Assembly: GCF_014700075.1 (NCBI RefSeq)
Contig: NZ_JACXBU010000001.1
Span: forward strand, 62,001-126,000
Length of the DNA: 64,000 nt
Source of the DNA: Pseudomonas sp. JM0905a
GTDB lineage: Bacteria; Pseudomonadota; Gammaproteobacteria; Pseudomonadales; Pseudomonadaceae
Direction of reading: 5' to 3'
This document shows, piece by piece, positions 49,468 through 57,680 of the stretch (position 1 is its first letter; the number at the start of each line of letters is the position of its first letter). The notes beneath the pieces are model-generated. The model saw only the letters and a program-made list of their open reading frames with translations. It was not told the origin of the DNA and ran no database searches. A program made the translations under genes and the position numbers.

Positions 49468-50340
49468 ATGGCGGTTTCCCAGGCACAGCTCAAGGCCTTC
49501 CACGCGGTGGCGGTGCACGGCAATTTCACCCGCGCGGCCGAGGCGCTGTTCCTCAGCCAGCCGGCGGTTTCCGACCAGGTGCGCAAGTTGGAGGAGCGCT
49601 TTGGCATCCTCCTGTTCCACCGCAACAAGCGCGCCGTGCAACTGACCGACCTGGGCGAGCGGCTGCTGGCCATCACCCAGCGGCTGTTCGCTGCCGAGGG
49701 CGAAGCCGAGGAGTTGCTGTCCACCTCGCGGGCGCTGGAAACCGGCAGCCTGACCCTGGCGGTGGACTCGCCGGTGCACCTGCTGGGGCATATCGCGCGC
49801 TTCTGCGAGCGCTTTCCCGGCATCCGTGTGAGCCTGGTCACCGGCAACAGCGACGAGTGCCTGCGCCGGTTGCAGGAGTACAAGGCGGACTTCGCGCTGC
49901 TCGGTCGGGTGGTCGAGGACGACAGCCTTATCACCCAGGTGCTGAGCAGTGACCCGCTGGTGGCTTTCGTCGCCCACTCGCACCCCTGGGCCACGCGGGA
50001 GTCCATCGTCCTCGCCGACCTGGAGGACATGCCGATGGTGCTGCGCGAGCGCGGTTCCATGACCCGGCAGATCCTCGAAGAGGAGATGCGCCGCGCCGGT
50101 ATCGCCATACGCCCGGCCATCGAGGTGGAAGGCCGCGAGGCCACCTTCGAGATGGTTGCCGCCGGCCTTGGCGTTGGCCTGGTGTCGGCGGCCGAAGTGG
50201 GTGCCAGTGCCAACGTGCACGTGCTGCCGATCCGCGACTGCCTGCAGCGCATGACCGAGACGCTGGTGTGCCTGCGCGAGCAGGGCTCGCGACGGATCAT
50301 CGAGACTTTTTTCGACATCGTGAGGTCGAACGGCGGCTAG
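49468..50340 (+). CDS. LysR-family regulator of 2-aminoethylphosphonate genes
   Basis: 290 residues from ATG 49468 (MAVSQAQLKAFHAVAVHGNFTRAAEALFLSQPAVSDQV, a standard LysR helix-turn-helix). C-terminal effector domain of normal length. Divergent from phnW with a 130-base shared control region, so it is the likely activator of phnW-phnX. Its stop codon lies 12 bases before the transposon end described at 50353. Confidence 0.87.
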   Translation: MAVSQAQLKAFHAVAVHGNFTRAAEALFLSQPAVSDQVRKLEERFGILLFHRNKRAVQLTDLGERLLAITQRLFAAEGEAEELLSTSRALETGSLTLAVDSPVHLLGHIARFCERFPGIRVSLVTGNSDECLRRLQEYKADFALLGRVVEDDSLITQVLSSDPLVAFVAHSHPWATRESIVLADLEDMPMVLRERGSMTRQILEEEMRRAGIAIRPAIEVEGREATFEMVAAGLGVGLVSAAEVGASANVHVLPIRDCLQRMTETLVCLREQGSRRIIETFFDIVRSNGG

Positions 50341-50352
50341 CGGGTTCGCTCT

Positions 50353-50440
50353 TTCCTTGTCCGTCGGAAATAGATTTGGAGAAATAGAAATACATTTTGA
50401 GAAACGGTAATACAATTTGAGACGCAATTCCGACAAGGAA
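50353..50440. repeat. Transposon end: three TnsB-type repeats within an imperfect inverted pair
   Basis: The cores AAATAGATTTGGAG, AAATACATTTTGAG and TAATACAATTTGAG start at 50368, 50388 and 50408, exactly 20 bases apart, as expected of transposase-binding sites at a Tn7/Tn5053-type end. Outside them TTCCTTGTC(CGT)CGGAA (50353-50369) mirrors TTCCGACAAGGAA (50428-50440). The terminal trinucleotide may be the TGT at 50358-50360. Confidence 0.75.
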
Positions 50441-50504
50441 TAAGCGCCCCCTTTACCTTCCCCGCTCATCCGCTCTGGGCCAGCGCAAATCCCGTGGCGT
50501 TAGG

Positions 50505-51449
50505 ATGAGTGAGATCTTGCTGCTCCCCTACGGATTCACTGCTGTGCTCGGACGCATCGACTTCACGGGCATGGGAGGTATTGAGGTGGGCAGGCGTCGG
50601 TTTCAAACGGAAGCAGATATTGAGCGCGCGATTCGAGATGGCTTCGGCCAAGGAACCGGGGTGGATTACAAGCCTTGGTTGCGCGTGCGTGACGTCCCCT
50701 CTCAAGGGCTATCGAAGAAGACCCTAGGCGTAAAGGTTCCTCGCCCATATCAACTCCTTTCTCAGAATGAACACCTCTACTTTCTGACACTGGAGTTCTC
50801 ACGCTCCGTGACCGACATAAGAGAACAATACCCACTCCTGCCGAGATCAAAAGCCGAAGAAGCTGCTCAGTTATTGGGCTTTACCTACCCAAGATATCCT
50901 GGTACCAGCCTTAATTACGTACTGACGACAGATTTTCTCGTTACGACAGTTAACGCAAGCGGAAATCAAGTAATAAGCGCAAGAACAGTTAAAGAAGAGT
51001 CAGCTTTTGATGGCGGCGGCGCTTATAGAGTCTCAGAAAAGCTGGAAATCGAGAGGGTTTTTTGGGAAGCGCAAGGTGTCGAGTGGAAGTTGGTTCTTAA
51101 GGAAACTTTGTTCCAAACAAGTTTTGCGCGAAATCTTGCCTGGCTAAGAAAGAATGCAAAGATAGATCGCGATCTGCAAAACTACGCGCTACAGAAGAAA
51201 TTTATAGCTGAGTTGCAAAATTGTGTTGCTAACGAATGGACGATCGAAGAGGGGCTAAGAAAGGTCGGTCGAAAGATTTTTGTGCCGTTCCCCGACTGCA
51301 AAAGGCTTTACCAAAATCTGCTGTGGAATAGAAAAATTCTAATTGATCTGAAAGCGGAGTTAATAAGTTGGTCGACACAGCTTCCTAAATTCGAAGTTGA
51401 TTCCAAATTAATACTGGCGGCGGATCAGAAAATAGAGATGACAGCATGA
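50505..51449 (+). CDS. tnsA: TnsA endonuclease (Tn7-like)
   Basis: 314 residues from ATG 50505. The N-terminal nuclease domain has the restriction-enzyme-like triad Glu97 (LTLEFSR), Asp143 (LTTDFLV) and Lys163 (ARTVKEES), spaced as in TnsA; a winged-helix C-terminal half follows. With TnsB it makes the 5' strand cuts that allow cut-and-paste movement without leaving a co-integrate. The stop overlaps the tnsB ATG by four bases. Codon use and base composition are AT-rich, unlike the host genes upstream. Confidence 0.88.
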   Translation: MSEILLLPYGFTAVLGRIDFTGMGGIEVGRRRFQTEADIERAIRDGFGQGTGVDYKPWLRVRDVPSQGLSKKTLGVKVPRPYQLLSQNEHLYFLTLEFSRSVTDIREQYPLLPRSKAEEAAQLLGFTYPRYPGTSLNYVLTTDFLVTTVNASGNQVISARTVKEESAFDGGGAYRVSEKLEIERVFWEAQGVEWKLVLKETLFQTSFARNLAWLRKNAKIDRDLQNYALQKKFIAELQNCVANEWTIEEGLRKVGRKIFVPFPDCKRLYQNLLWNRKILIDLKAELISWSTQLPKFEVDSKLILAADQKIEMTA

Positions 51450-53623
51450 GTATTTTGGTAAATGACATCGTTGAGCCATTGGCGGATAGTGTGCCATTTA
51501 AGTGTTTGGCCCGAGTGTTGTGGGTCGACCAGAATCGTAATTCGATTTACTTAATGATGCTTGAAAAACCAATGAAAAAGCCTTGGCGGCTATCTTTTGA
51601 TCAGTTGGCCGAATGGTTGTCGACGAATGAAGTGAGGGTCGCCAAGGAGTCAGTGCCGGCTTTTATGGTCAGGGATGAAACTGAAGTATCTCCGTGGGAA
51701 GTTGAGATACGGGATAGGAATTGGCGCTTGATTGAGCCATTGATTCAGGCAAGCCTAGATGGAAGTATCTTCCATGGGGACTGTTTTCCAAGATCAGTCA
51801 ATGATCAAGTGAGGAAAGTTGGATGCCATAAATCACAAATATATAGATTGATTTTCCGATTTTGGTATTACGGCCAGTCAAAGAACTCATTACTGCAAAA
51901 TCGTACGAATGCTGGTGCTCCTGGGGTTAAAAGAACCTATCGGAATGGTGCTAAACCCGGTCGGCCGATAAAGTATTTGGGCGTTAATTGCGAGCCAGAA
52001 GCAAAAATAATTGATGATACAGACTTGAGGTGTATACGAATCGGGTTCTCACTTTATGCTAGTGATCGAAAGATTACTTTGGCGAAAGCTTATCGAAAAA
52101 TGCTGGAGAAATTTTATTCCTATCGGTGTGTTGATCTTAGTTCCGAATACTTAGAGGGAGATACAAAGGTAGAGATATATCCCGTAGGAAGTAAGCCTAC
52201 TATAGGGCAGTTTAAATATTGGGGGAGTAAGATCTATACGGACATAGATATACTTAGGGGGAGGACATCGTATAAAAACTGGCAAAAGGACAAGCGGGCG
52301 CTCAGGGGGAGAGCGCAAGACAATCTTCATGGACCAGGTCATCGTTTTGAAGTGGACGCGACAGTCGCAGATATTTACCTGGTGAGTGAATTTAATCGGA
52401 ACTGGGTAATCGGGAGGCCAATTATATATGCCGTTCTGGACACCTGTTCTCGCATGGTAGTCGGATTGCATGTTGCTCTAGAGGGGCCTAGTTGGAATAG
52501 TGCAAGGCACGCTCTTTATAACGCCTTTACTGAAAAAAAGATATTCTGTGCTGAGTACGGTGTAGAGATTGATGCCACAGAGTGGCCTTGCCATCATCTT
52601 CCCTTCGAAGTAATGGTGGATAGAGGGGAGCTTAATAGTCAGGCGGCTGAAAAAAGCCTAGTTGAAAGTCTTGGGATCGATATCTCAGTTGCCCCTCCAT
52701 TCCGCCCAGATTGGAAATCAGTTGTAGAGCAATATTTCCATATTTCGAACAAGAATATTTGCATTTCTTGGATTCCCGGTGCTGTTTTGGGCAGGGCTAG
52801 AGAGCGCGGGGAACGCGACTATCGGGAAGATGCTGTTCTGACTCTTAGGGAGTTTACTAAAATAATAATTGGCGCCGCGCTTCTTCATAATAAAACTTTC
52901 TGGAATCCCGAGCTTCTGACGAATGAAATGATCGCTGATGAAGTTGAACCCACGCCCTTGGGAATTTGGGGTTGGGCCTTGAGCAAACAGCGTATTGAGT
53001 CTAGAGCCATCCCCGCACAACTTTTATATCTCAATTTATTGCCGCGGGTGGAGGCGAAGGTAAGGGCTGGAGGGATAGAAGTTAATGGGATGATGTATAT
53101 ATGTAATCAGGTAATCGACCAGCAGTGGTTAGAGCGTGCTAGGAACAAAGGAGTGATAAGAGTTTCGGTCTGGTACGATCCAAACTGTTCCTGGCATGTG
53201 TGGATAAAGAACTCGTGTGGAGAGTTTGTGCGGTGCTCGTTGGTTCCTTCTGACGAGAGGTTCAAAGGCTACAGGGTCGAAGAGGTAGTGGATATGATGG
53301 CTATCTATAAGAAACCCAGTCCTCGAGAAAGAGAAAGTAAACTCCAATCGCAGGTTGACCTGGACATGATTGCACAAGGGACTGTCGATCATGCTGTTGC
53401 AGAGAAGAAAAAGAAGCCCAAGCCGAAATCTAAAAAAGAAAGGGTTTCATATATATCTGAAAACAGAAGGGTAGAAATGCTTCAAGAGCGTGAGCGTCTT
53501 CCTGTGCCAACGGGGTTACGCGATTCGAGTATGGTTGAGTCGGATGTCGAGATTGGTTCAGTTGAAGTTGTGGATACTCGGCTGCAGAAAACCATCGCGA
53601 TGTTAAGGCGGGAGCGTGGCTAA
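51446..53623 (+). CDS. tnsB: TnsB transposase (DDE)
   Basis: 725 residues from ATG 51446. The retroviral-integrase catalytic triad is intact: Asp304 (FEVDATVAD), Asp392 (VMVDRGELNS) and Glu428 (DWKSVVEQY). N-terminal helix-turn-helix regions (about 90-145) bind the end repeats. The C-terminal tail after about residue 640 is rich in lysine (EKKKKPKPKSKKER), like the flexible tail through which TnsB contacts TnsC. The stop is directly followed by the tnsC ATG with no gap. Confidence 0.92.
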   Translation: MSILVNDIVEPLADSVPFKCLARVLWVDQNRNSIYLMMLEKPMKKPWRLSFDQLAEWLSTNEVRVAKESVPAFMVRDETEVSPWEVEIRDRNWRLIEPLIQASLDGSIFHGDCFPRSVNDQVRKVGCHKSQIYRLIFRFWYYGQSKNSLLQNRTNAGAPGVKRTYRNGAKPGRPIKYLGVNCEPEAKIIDDTDLRCIRIGFSLYASDRKITLAKAYRKMLEKFYSYRCVDLSSEYLEGDTKVEIYPVGSKPTIGQFKYWGSKIYTDIDILRGRTSYKNWQKDKRALRGRAQDNLHGPGHRFEVDATVADIYLVSEFNRNWVIGRPIIYAVLDTCSRMVVGLHVALEGPSWNSARHALYNAFTEKKIFCAEYGVEIDATEWPCHHLPFEVMVDRGELNSQAAEKSLVESLGIDISVAPPFRPDWKSVVEQYFHISNKNICISWIPGAVLGRARERGERDYREDAVLTLREFTKIIIGAALLHNKTFWNPELLTNEMIADEVEPTPLGIWGWALSKQRIESRAIPAQLLYLNLLPRVEAKVRAGGIEVNGMMYICNQVIDQQWLERARNKGVIRVSVWYDPNCSWHVWIKNSCGEFVRCSLVPSDERFKGYRVEEVVDMMAIYKKPSPRERESKLQSQVDLDMIAQGTVDHAVAEKKKKPKPKSKKERVSYISENRRVEMLQERERLPVPTGLRDSSMVESDVEIGSVEVVDTRLQKTIAMLRRERG

Positions 53624-55030
53624 ATGGCAATCCTTAGAATGAAGGCTGAATACTGCAAAAGCGAGGTTTCTGAATATCGAGGAAATCCACTCATTGAAGC
53701 TCTTCCTCGAATACTCACAGTTGAAGAAGTTGCTCGTTCAGTTGGTAATTACCCAGAGTTGCCAGGGGGTGAGATAGCTTTGGATGCATCTGTTAGGCTT
53801 CATTGCGTGCATCGGATGCTGGATTTGGTAGTAGCTATTCCTCTTCATCTTGACTTAGCTCAAGCCGTATCAGAAGTGCTTAGGCGTGGGTACGTTGGTA
53901 GAAATCCAATGGAGGTCCTAACCACGAAGCATTTATACAGCGTGGCTGCTGGTAATGAGGCTCGGAGCGGGTTGACATCCACAGCTACCTCATTCTGTTT
54001 GGTAGGTCTGAGCGGTATGGGAAAGACTACCGCGTTGAAGGTAATTCTCCGGTCTTATCCACAGGTGATCTGGCATAAGAAATACAATTCCAGGTCTTTC
54101 ATAAACGCTCAAATCGTATATCTCTATATCGACTGCCCCTTTGATGGAACACTAAAAGGGCTTTGCCTCTCGTTTTTTGACGCTGTAGATGAGGCATTGG
54201 GGCGCGATCACTATGGGGAAAAGTACAGCCGCAAATCTTCGGTGGACGAGATGGTTCGCGGAATGAAAAAAATTGCTAGTACCTTTTACCTTGGGGCTTT
54301 GTTTGTCGATGAGTTGCAGCATCTTAAGCGAGCCAAAACTGGTGGCTCAGAAAATATGCTCAACTTTTTTGTTAATCTCGTGAATTCTGTGGGTATTCCT
54401 ATAATTCTGATAGGAAATAACTCAATGCTTAATTTATTTTCCGATCAAATGCGAAATGCACGGCGCGCGTCGGGGCTCGGTGTTTATGAATTTGAGCGAT
54501 TTGACAAGGATGACGTAGTGTGGAGTTATTTGGTTGATGAGGTCTGGAAATATCAATGGCTTCCGCAATTCTTAGATCTCAGTCAAGATGTCCGTGATGC
54601 TTTGTATGACCTAACTCAGGGTGTTACTGATTTTCTTGTAAAACTAATGATTTTAGCCCAGAGATATGCAATTCAAGAGGATATTGATTGCTTAAGTATT
54701 GATATCTTGCGTCGCGTGGCTAACGATAGAATGAAAATTCTTAAACCAGCTTTGGATGCTTTGCGAAGCAATGATTATCGAAAGATTTCTATGTTTGAAG
54801 ATCTGCTGCCAGCGGAAGATCAGATAAATTCCATGATGGCATGGGCTCCATCTACTAGTGATGTTCTTGGTTTGCTCGGTCGTAGTCGAGGCAGCGAATT
54901 AACGATATCAGCTTATTCATCTTCATCGCATGATGATAAGCCAAGAACGAAAGAGAAACGCATCAATGATCCCTTGGAGGATTTTCGGGCTCGTGGGCTG
55001 GTTGTAAGTGATCTTGAAGAATTTGATTGA
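53624..55030 (+). CDS. tnsC: TnsC AAA+ ATPase (target-site adaptor)
   Basis: 468 residues from ATG 53624. Walker A GLSGMGKTT (128-136) and Walker B GALFVDELQHL (224-232) mark an AAA+ regulator. TnsC forms ATP-bound rings on target DNA and links the target selector to TnsAB. The long N-terminal extension (about 120 residues) and C-terminal tail from 410 resemble the TnsC of Tn7 more than the short TniB of Tn5053. Its stop overlaps a possible TTG start of the next gene. Confidence 0.9.
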   Translation: MAILRMKAEYCKSEVSEYRGNPLIEALPRILTVEEVARSVGNYPELPGGEIALDASVRLHCVHRMLDLVVAIPLHLDLAQAVSEVLRRGYVGRNPMEVLTTKHLYSVAAGNEARSGLTSTATSFCLVGLSGMGKTTALKVILRSYPQVIWHKKYNSRSFINAQIVYLYIDCPFDGTLKGLCLSFFDAVDEALGRDHYGEKYSRKSSVDEMVRGMKKIASTFYLGALFVDELQHLKRAKTGGSENMLNFFVNLVNSVGIPIILIGNNSMLNLFSDQMRNARRASGLGVYEFERFDKDDVVWSYLVDEVWKYQWLPQFLDLSQDVRDALYDLTQGVTDFLVKLMILAQRYAIQEDIDCLSIDILRRVANDRMKILKPALDALRSNDYRKISMFEDLLPAEDQINSMMAWAPSTSDVLGLLGRSRGSELTISAYSSSSHDDKPRTKEKRINDPLEDFRARGLVVSDLEEFD

Positions 55031-55032
55031 TC

Positions 55033-56601
55033 ATGAACGGCGAAGATTTTAGTCGCGAATTATTGTACTTGCCCGAACCTTTTCCTGATGAAACGCTGCA
55101 CAGTATTTTTTCCCGTTACCATAGATTATCTTGCAATGGGGACTATAGGAGTAGTCTTCAAGAATTGTCTGGGCGGAGAACATTTAATTCATTTCAAGAT
55201 ATACCGACGTGCCTGAGCGGTCTTTCTAAACGCGCAAGTGATTCGTCAAGCTTTACCGTCGAGAGACTGCTTCAATGTCATACTACTTTCCCCTATCTAC
55301 AGCGGTTTTTGTTGCCGGCCCAGATAAATATACTTAAGCAAAGGTTATTAGGTGAGACGCAGCGCCGTGGTGGTGGAAATGGACTTGGATTTGCGCACAT
55401 GCGAGGGCAGTCGCTGCCGCGATTCTGTCCAAAGTGTCTTGATGATGATTATTCTAACTTTGGGCAGCCATATTGGCACCGAGTTCATCAGCTTCCAGGA
55501 GTATGGATCTGTCCTTGGCATCGCCATGTATTGAAATACATTGATAGTGTCTGGTTGGCTAAGGACCCTAGACGGCTATTCTTGCCGGACGATTCTGAAA
55601 TCTTAGGTGCGGTGAAATCGCTCTTCATAGATCATGATAATGATCTTATGGTTAAAATTTCTATTAGTTCATCCCTTCTTCTGTTTAGTGAAGAATTTCT
55701 ATTCGATTTGCCAAACGCCCGCAAGGCAGCCAGACAGGCTTGCTGCTCGGTTGGGTTAATGTCCAACGATAGATTGAATATTGAGAAAATCACTAACTAT
55801 TTTTCAAGGGTATTACAGACTTTACCAAGCACGGGGGAGTTTCATTTTTTAGCTTGTCCCAAAGGAAAGCTACTTCCTTCTTGGGTATTAGAAGCTCTAA
55901 GAACCCCTTATCGATATCGTCCTCCGTTGGAGTATCTAATCCTGTGGGAGGGGTTGGGTATAAACCTCGCCAGCGCTGGAATTGCTATTGGCTGCGATGT
56001 GATATCTGAGAATGATGCTGGGAGCGTAAATTCCGCAGTTGGTCGATGCTCGCGGCGTAAAAAAAAGACTGTTTGTTACACGGAGACCGTCCGGCGGAGA
56101 GATGCTTTTATAAGTGATGGTTGTGAATGTGCCTCTAGAAGAGCTTTCTATAAATGGCTTCGTAAGAATGATCGGGAGTGGCTAGATGCCCATAAACAAT
56201 CCCCTGGTCGTGGGCGTAAAAGAGGATACTCCGTAGAAGAATGGGGGCGTCGTGATATGGATATGTCGGCAGCTATTAAAAAGGTCGTAGAGCGAATTAA
56301 CTCACGCAGTGGGCCTCCGGTGAGAATTACAATTGGTTTGATTTTAAGAGAGCTTGGGATTTCTCGTCATTTGCTGAGCTATATTGATCGCATGCCTCTA
56401 AGCCGGTCTTTGTTTCTCTCGGTGCAGGAGTCGCGAAATGAATTCATATACAAAAGGGCAGTTTGGGCATACCGTTCGGTCATGGAAGATAAAGGTTACT
56501 GTGATCAGTCAATAGTGCTTCGTTACGCTAACATAAAAAGGCCGGAAAACTGGTTGGAGCTTTTCGGAAAGATAAGAGGGGATTTACTCGAAGTGGTTTG
56601 A
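55033..56601 (+). CDS. tniQ: TniQ/TnsD-family target-selection protein (first, long)
   Basis: 522 residues from ATG 55033; a TTG at 55027 overlapping the tnsC stop is also possible. N terminus LPEPFPDETLHSIFSRYHRLS is typical TniQ. The zinc site is Cys132, Cys135 (FCPKC), Cys160 and His163 (ICPWH). A long C-terminal half with a Trp/Arg-rich region (RRDAFISDGCECASRRAFYKWLRKND) resembles TnsD, which reads a specific chromosomal site. The attachment site is not glmS, which is absent here. The target may be the region next to the LysR gene at 50340, but this is not shown. Confidence 0.85.
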   Translation: MNGEDFSRELLYLPEPFPDETLHSIFSRYHRLSCNGDYRSSLQELSGRRTFNSFQDIPTCLSGLSKRASDSSSFTVERLLQCHTTFPYLQRFLLPAQINILKQRLLGETQRRGGGNGLGFAHMRGQSLPRFCPKCLDDDYSNFGQPYWHRVHQLPGVWICPWHRHVLKYIDSVWLAKDPRRLFLPDDSEILGAVKSLFIDHDNDLMVKISISSSLLLFSEEFLFDLPNARKAARQACCSVGLMSNDRLNIEKITNYFSRVLQTLPSTGEFHFLACPKGKLLPSWVLEALRTPYRYRPPLEYLILWEGLGINLASAGIAIGCDVISENDAGSVNSAVGRCSRRKKKTVCYTETVRRRDAFISDGCECASRRAFYKWLRKNDREWLDAHKQSPGRGRKRGYSVEEWGRRDMDMSAAIKKVVERINSRSGPPVRITIGLILRELGISRHLLSYIDRMPLSRSLFLSVQESRNEFIYKRAVWAYRSVMEDKGYCDQSIVLRYANIKRPENWLELFGKIRGDLLEVV

Positions 56602-56674
56602 CTGTATTGAAGGATGCTGATCGTTATAACCCGATGCCCAGCAATCGACAGCATAATTACTAAGCGAAATCTAT

Positions 56675-57508
56675 TTGGAAATTTCCTTTACTCCGCTTCC
56701 CAACGAGTATGTAGCCTCGGCCGTACGACGTGGTAGAGAGATGCTTGAAACGGGAAAACTAAGAAAAGAAGATTACATCATCCGTAAAGCGCCTTACGGT
56801 GAGATCAAATTCCCATCAGTTTTTTCGGAGGCAGGGATAAGTCAACAGGTTCTACAAAATAATACTTTATATCCATTAGCTGCTGTGATGGGGTTGGCTG
56901 ATAAAGCAGCCACTATCTTAACCCCGACAGCGAATTGGAAAGTCTGTGCTCAGTGTGTTTTTGAGGATATTGACTGTTACGGAGTGGCATATGTGCGTCG
57001 ACACAACACCATTAAATCAGTCCAGCTCTGCAGTAAGCACGCAACTCAGCTATTAAGTAGCTGTCCAGCCTGCAAGAAAACTATTGCTCAGCATTCAAAT
57101 ATGGGGTTTCGGACGTGTAGCGAACAGTATGGCGTGGAGGATATAAATATATTTTTCGACTCGCCTCGACATATGTTCTCAAGGTTTATTGAAGGCCTAC
57201 TTGAGTACAATGGGGAGCCTTGCAGTTTGAGTGTTGCGGGAATTATTATACTCTATAAGCTGTTGGCTATGGGGTATAGCCTTAGTCGTATGCAGTTGGA
57301 TCTGGATAGAGTCAATAGGGAGTGTAATTATCTACTAGGTATTGAGTCAGTGAATTCGGAATTTTTTTTGCGCAGTACTACATTAAGCACATATGTGGAG
57401 ATGGCTTTTTTAGCATTTAGGGAGCCAGGTAGCTACTTGTTCTCACTTACCGATCGCGATGTTTGGAAAACTTTGGAAGAAGAGGTTCGGTGGGGGCTCA
57501 CGCCCTAA
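56675..57508 (+). CDS. Second TniQ-like zinc protein (short)
   Basis: 277 residues from TTG 56675 (MEISFTPLPNEYVASAVRRG); an ATG at 56744 is possible and the ribosome site is weak. The TPLPNEYVASAVRRG start is a TniQ-like opening and the cysteines 91, 94, 119, His122 and 130, 133 (VCAQC, LCSKH, SCPAC) form one or two zinc sites. It is half the size of the first TniQ and lacks the TnsD-like C-terminal region. The gap after the first tniQ is 73 bases. Composition matches the tns genes, so it belongs to the element. Its role (alternative target selector or co-factor) is unknown. Confidence 0.7.
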   Translation: MEISFTPLPNEYVASAVRRGREMLETGKLRKEDYIIRKAPYGEIKFPSVFSEAGISQQVLQNNTLYPLAAVMGLADKAATILTPTANWKVCAQCVFEDIDCYGVAYVRRHNTIKSVQLCSKHATQLLSSCPACKKTIAQHSNMGFRTCSEQYGVEDINIFFDSPRHMFSRFIEGLLEYNGEPCSLSVAGIIILYKLLAMGYSLSRMQLDLDRVNRECNYLLGIESVNSEFFLRSTTLSTYVEMAFLAFREPGSYLFSLTDRDVWKTLEEEVRWGLTP

Positions 57509-57680
57509 AGGAACAGGTGTGAAGTAATCTCGGACGCGTGTTCCGGCTAGAGTAACTGGAAGAGGATTCCTCTGCGGAGTTGTGGTGACAATTGCTGTGT
57601 CGGTTCATTTAAGCCGCTACCATTTGCAATGGGAGGCCGCGCTCAGTCACCTGCTTTGGCACTGCAATTACCCAATTGGA

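Larger units (their letters stand above)
50353..57508 (+). mobile_element. Tn7-like transposon module (tnsA-side end and transposition genes; other end not found)
   Basis: Coordinates cover the recognisable tnsA-proximal end and the genes tnsA, tnsB, tnsC and two tniQ. The DNA is visibly AT-richer than its surroundings (hand count 23/60 G+C for 52021-52080 against 39/60 for 49801-49860), so it has come from elsewhere. In Tn7 the tnsA-side end is the right end and cargo lies beyond the target-selector gene; by that rule the 57.5-64 kb genes would be cargo and the left end would be past the window. No copy of the end repeats was seen between 57.5 and 64 kb. No TnsE, Cas or integrase gene was found. 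Confidence 0.85.

Noticed and set aside
50300-50360. Classical attTn7 next to glmS
   Set aside because: The flanking gene is a LysR regulator beside phnW, with no glmS in the window.
56660-56695. Second copy of the transposon end repeat in front of the short tniQ gene
   Set aside because: GAAATCTATTTGGAAA resembles the core only loosely in either direction and has no 20-base partner.
50341-57508. CRISPR-associated transposon (CAST)
   Set aside because: No Cas gene and no repeat-spacer array was found among the tns genes or up to 64 kb; the only regular repeats are the three end cores.
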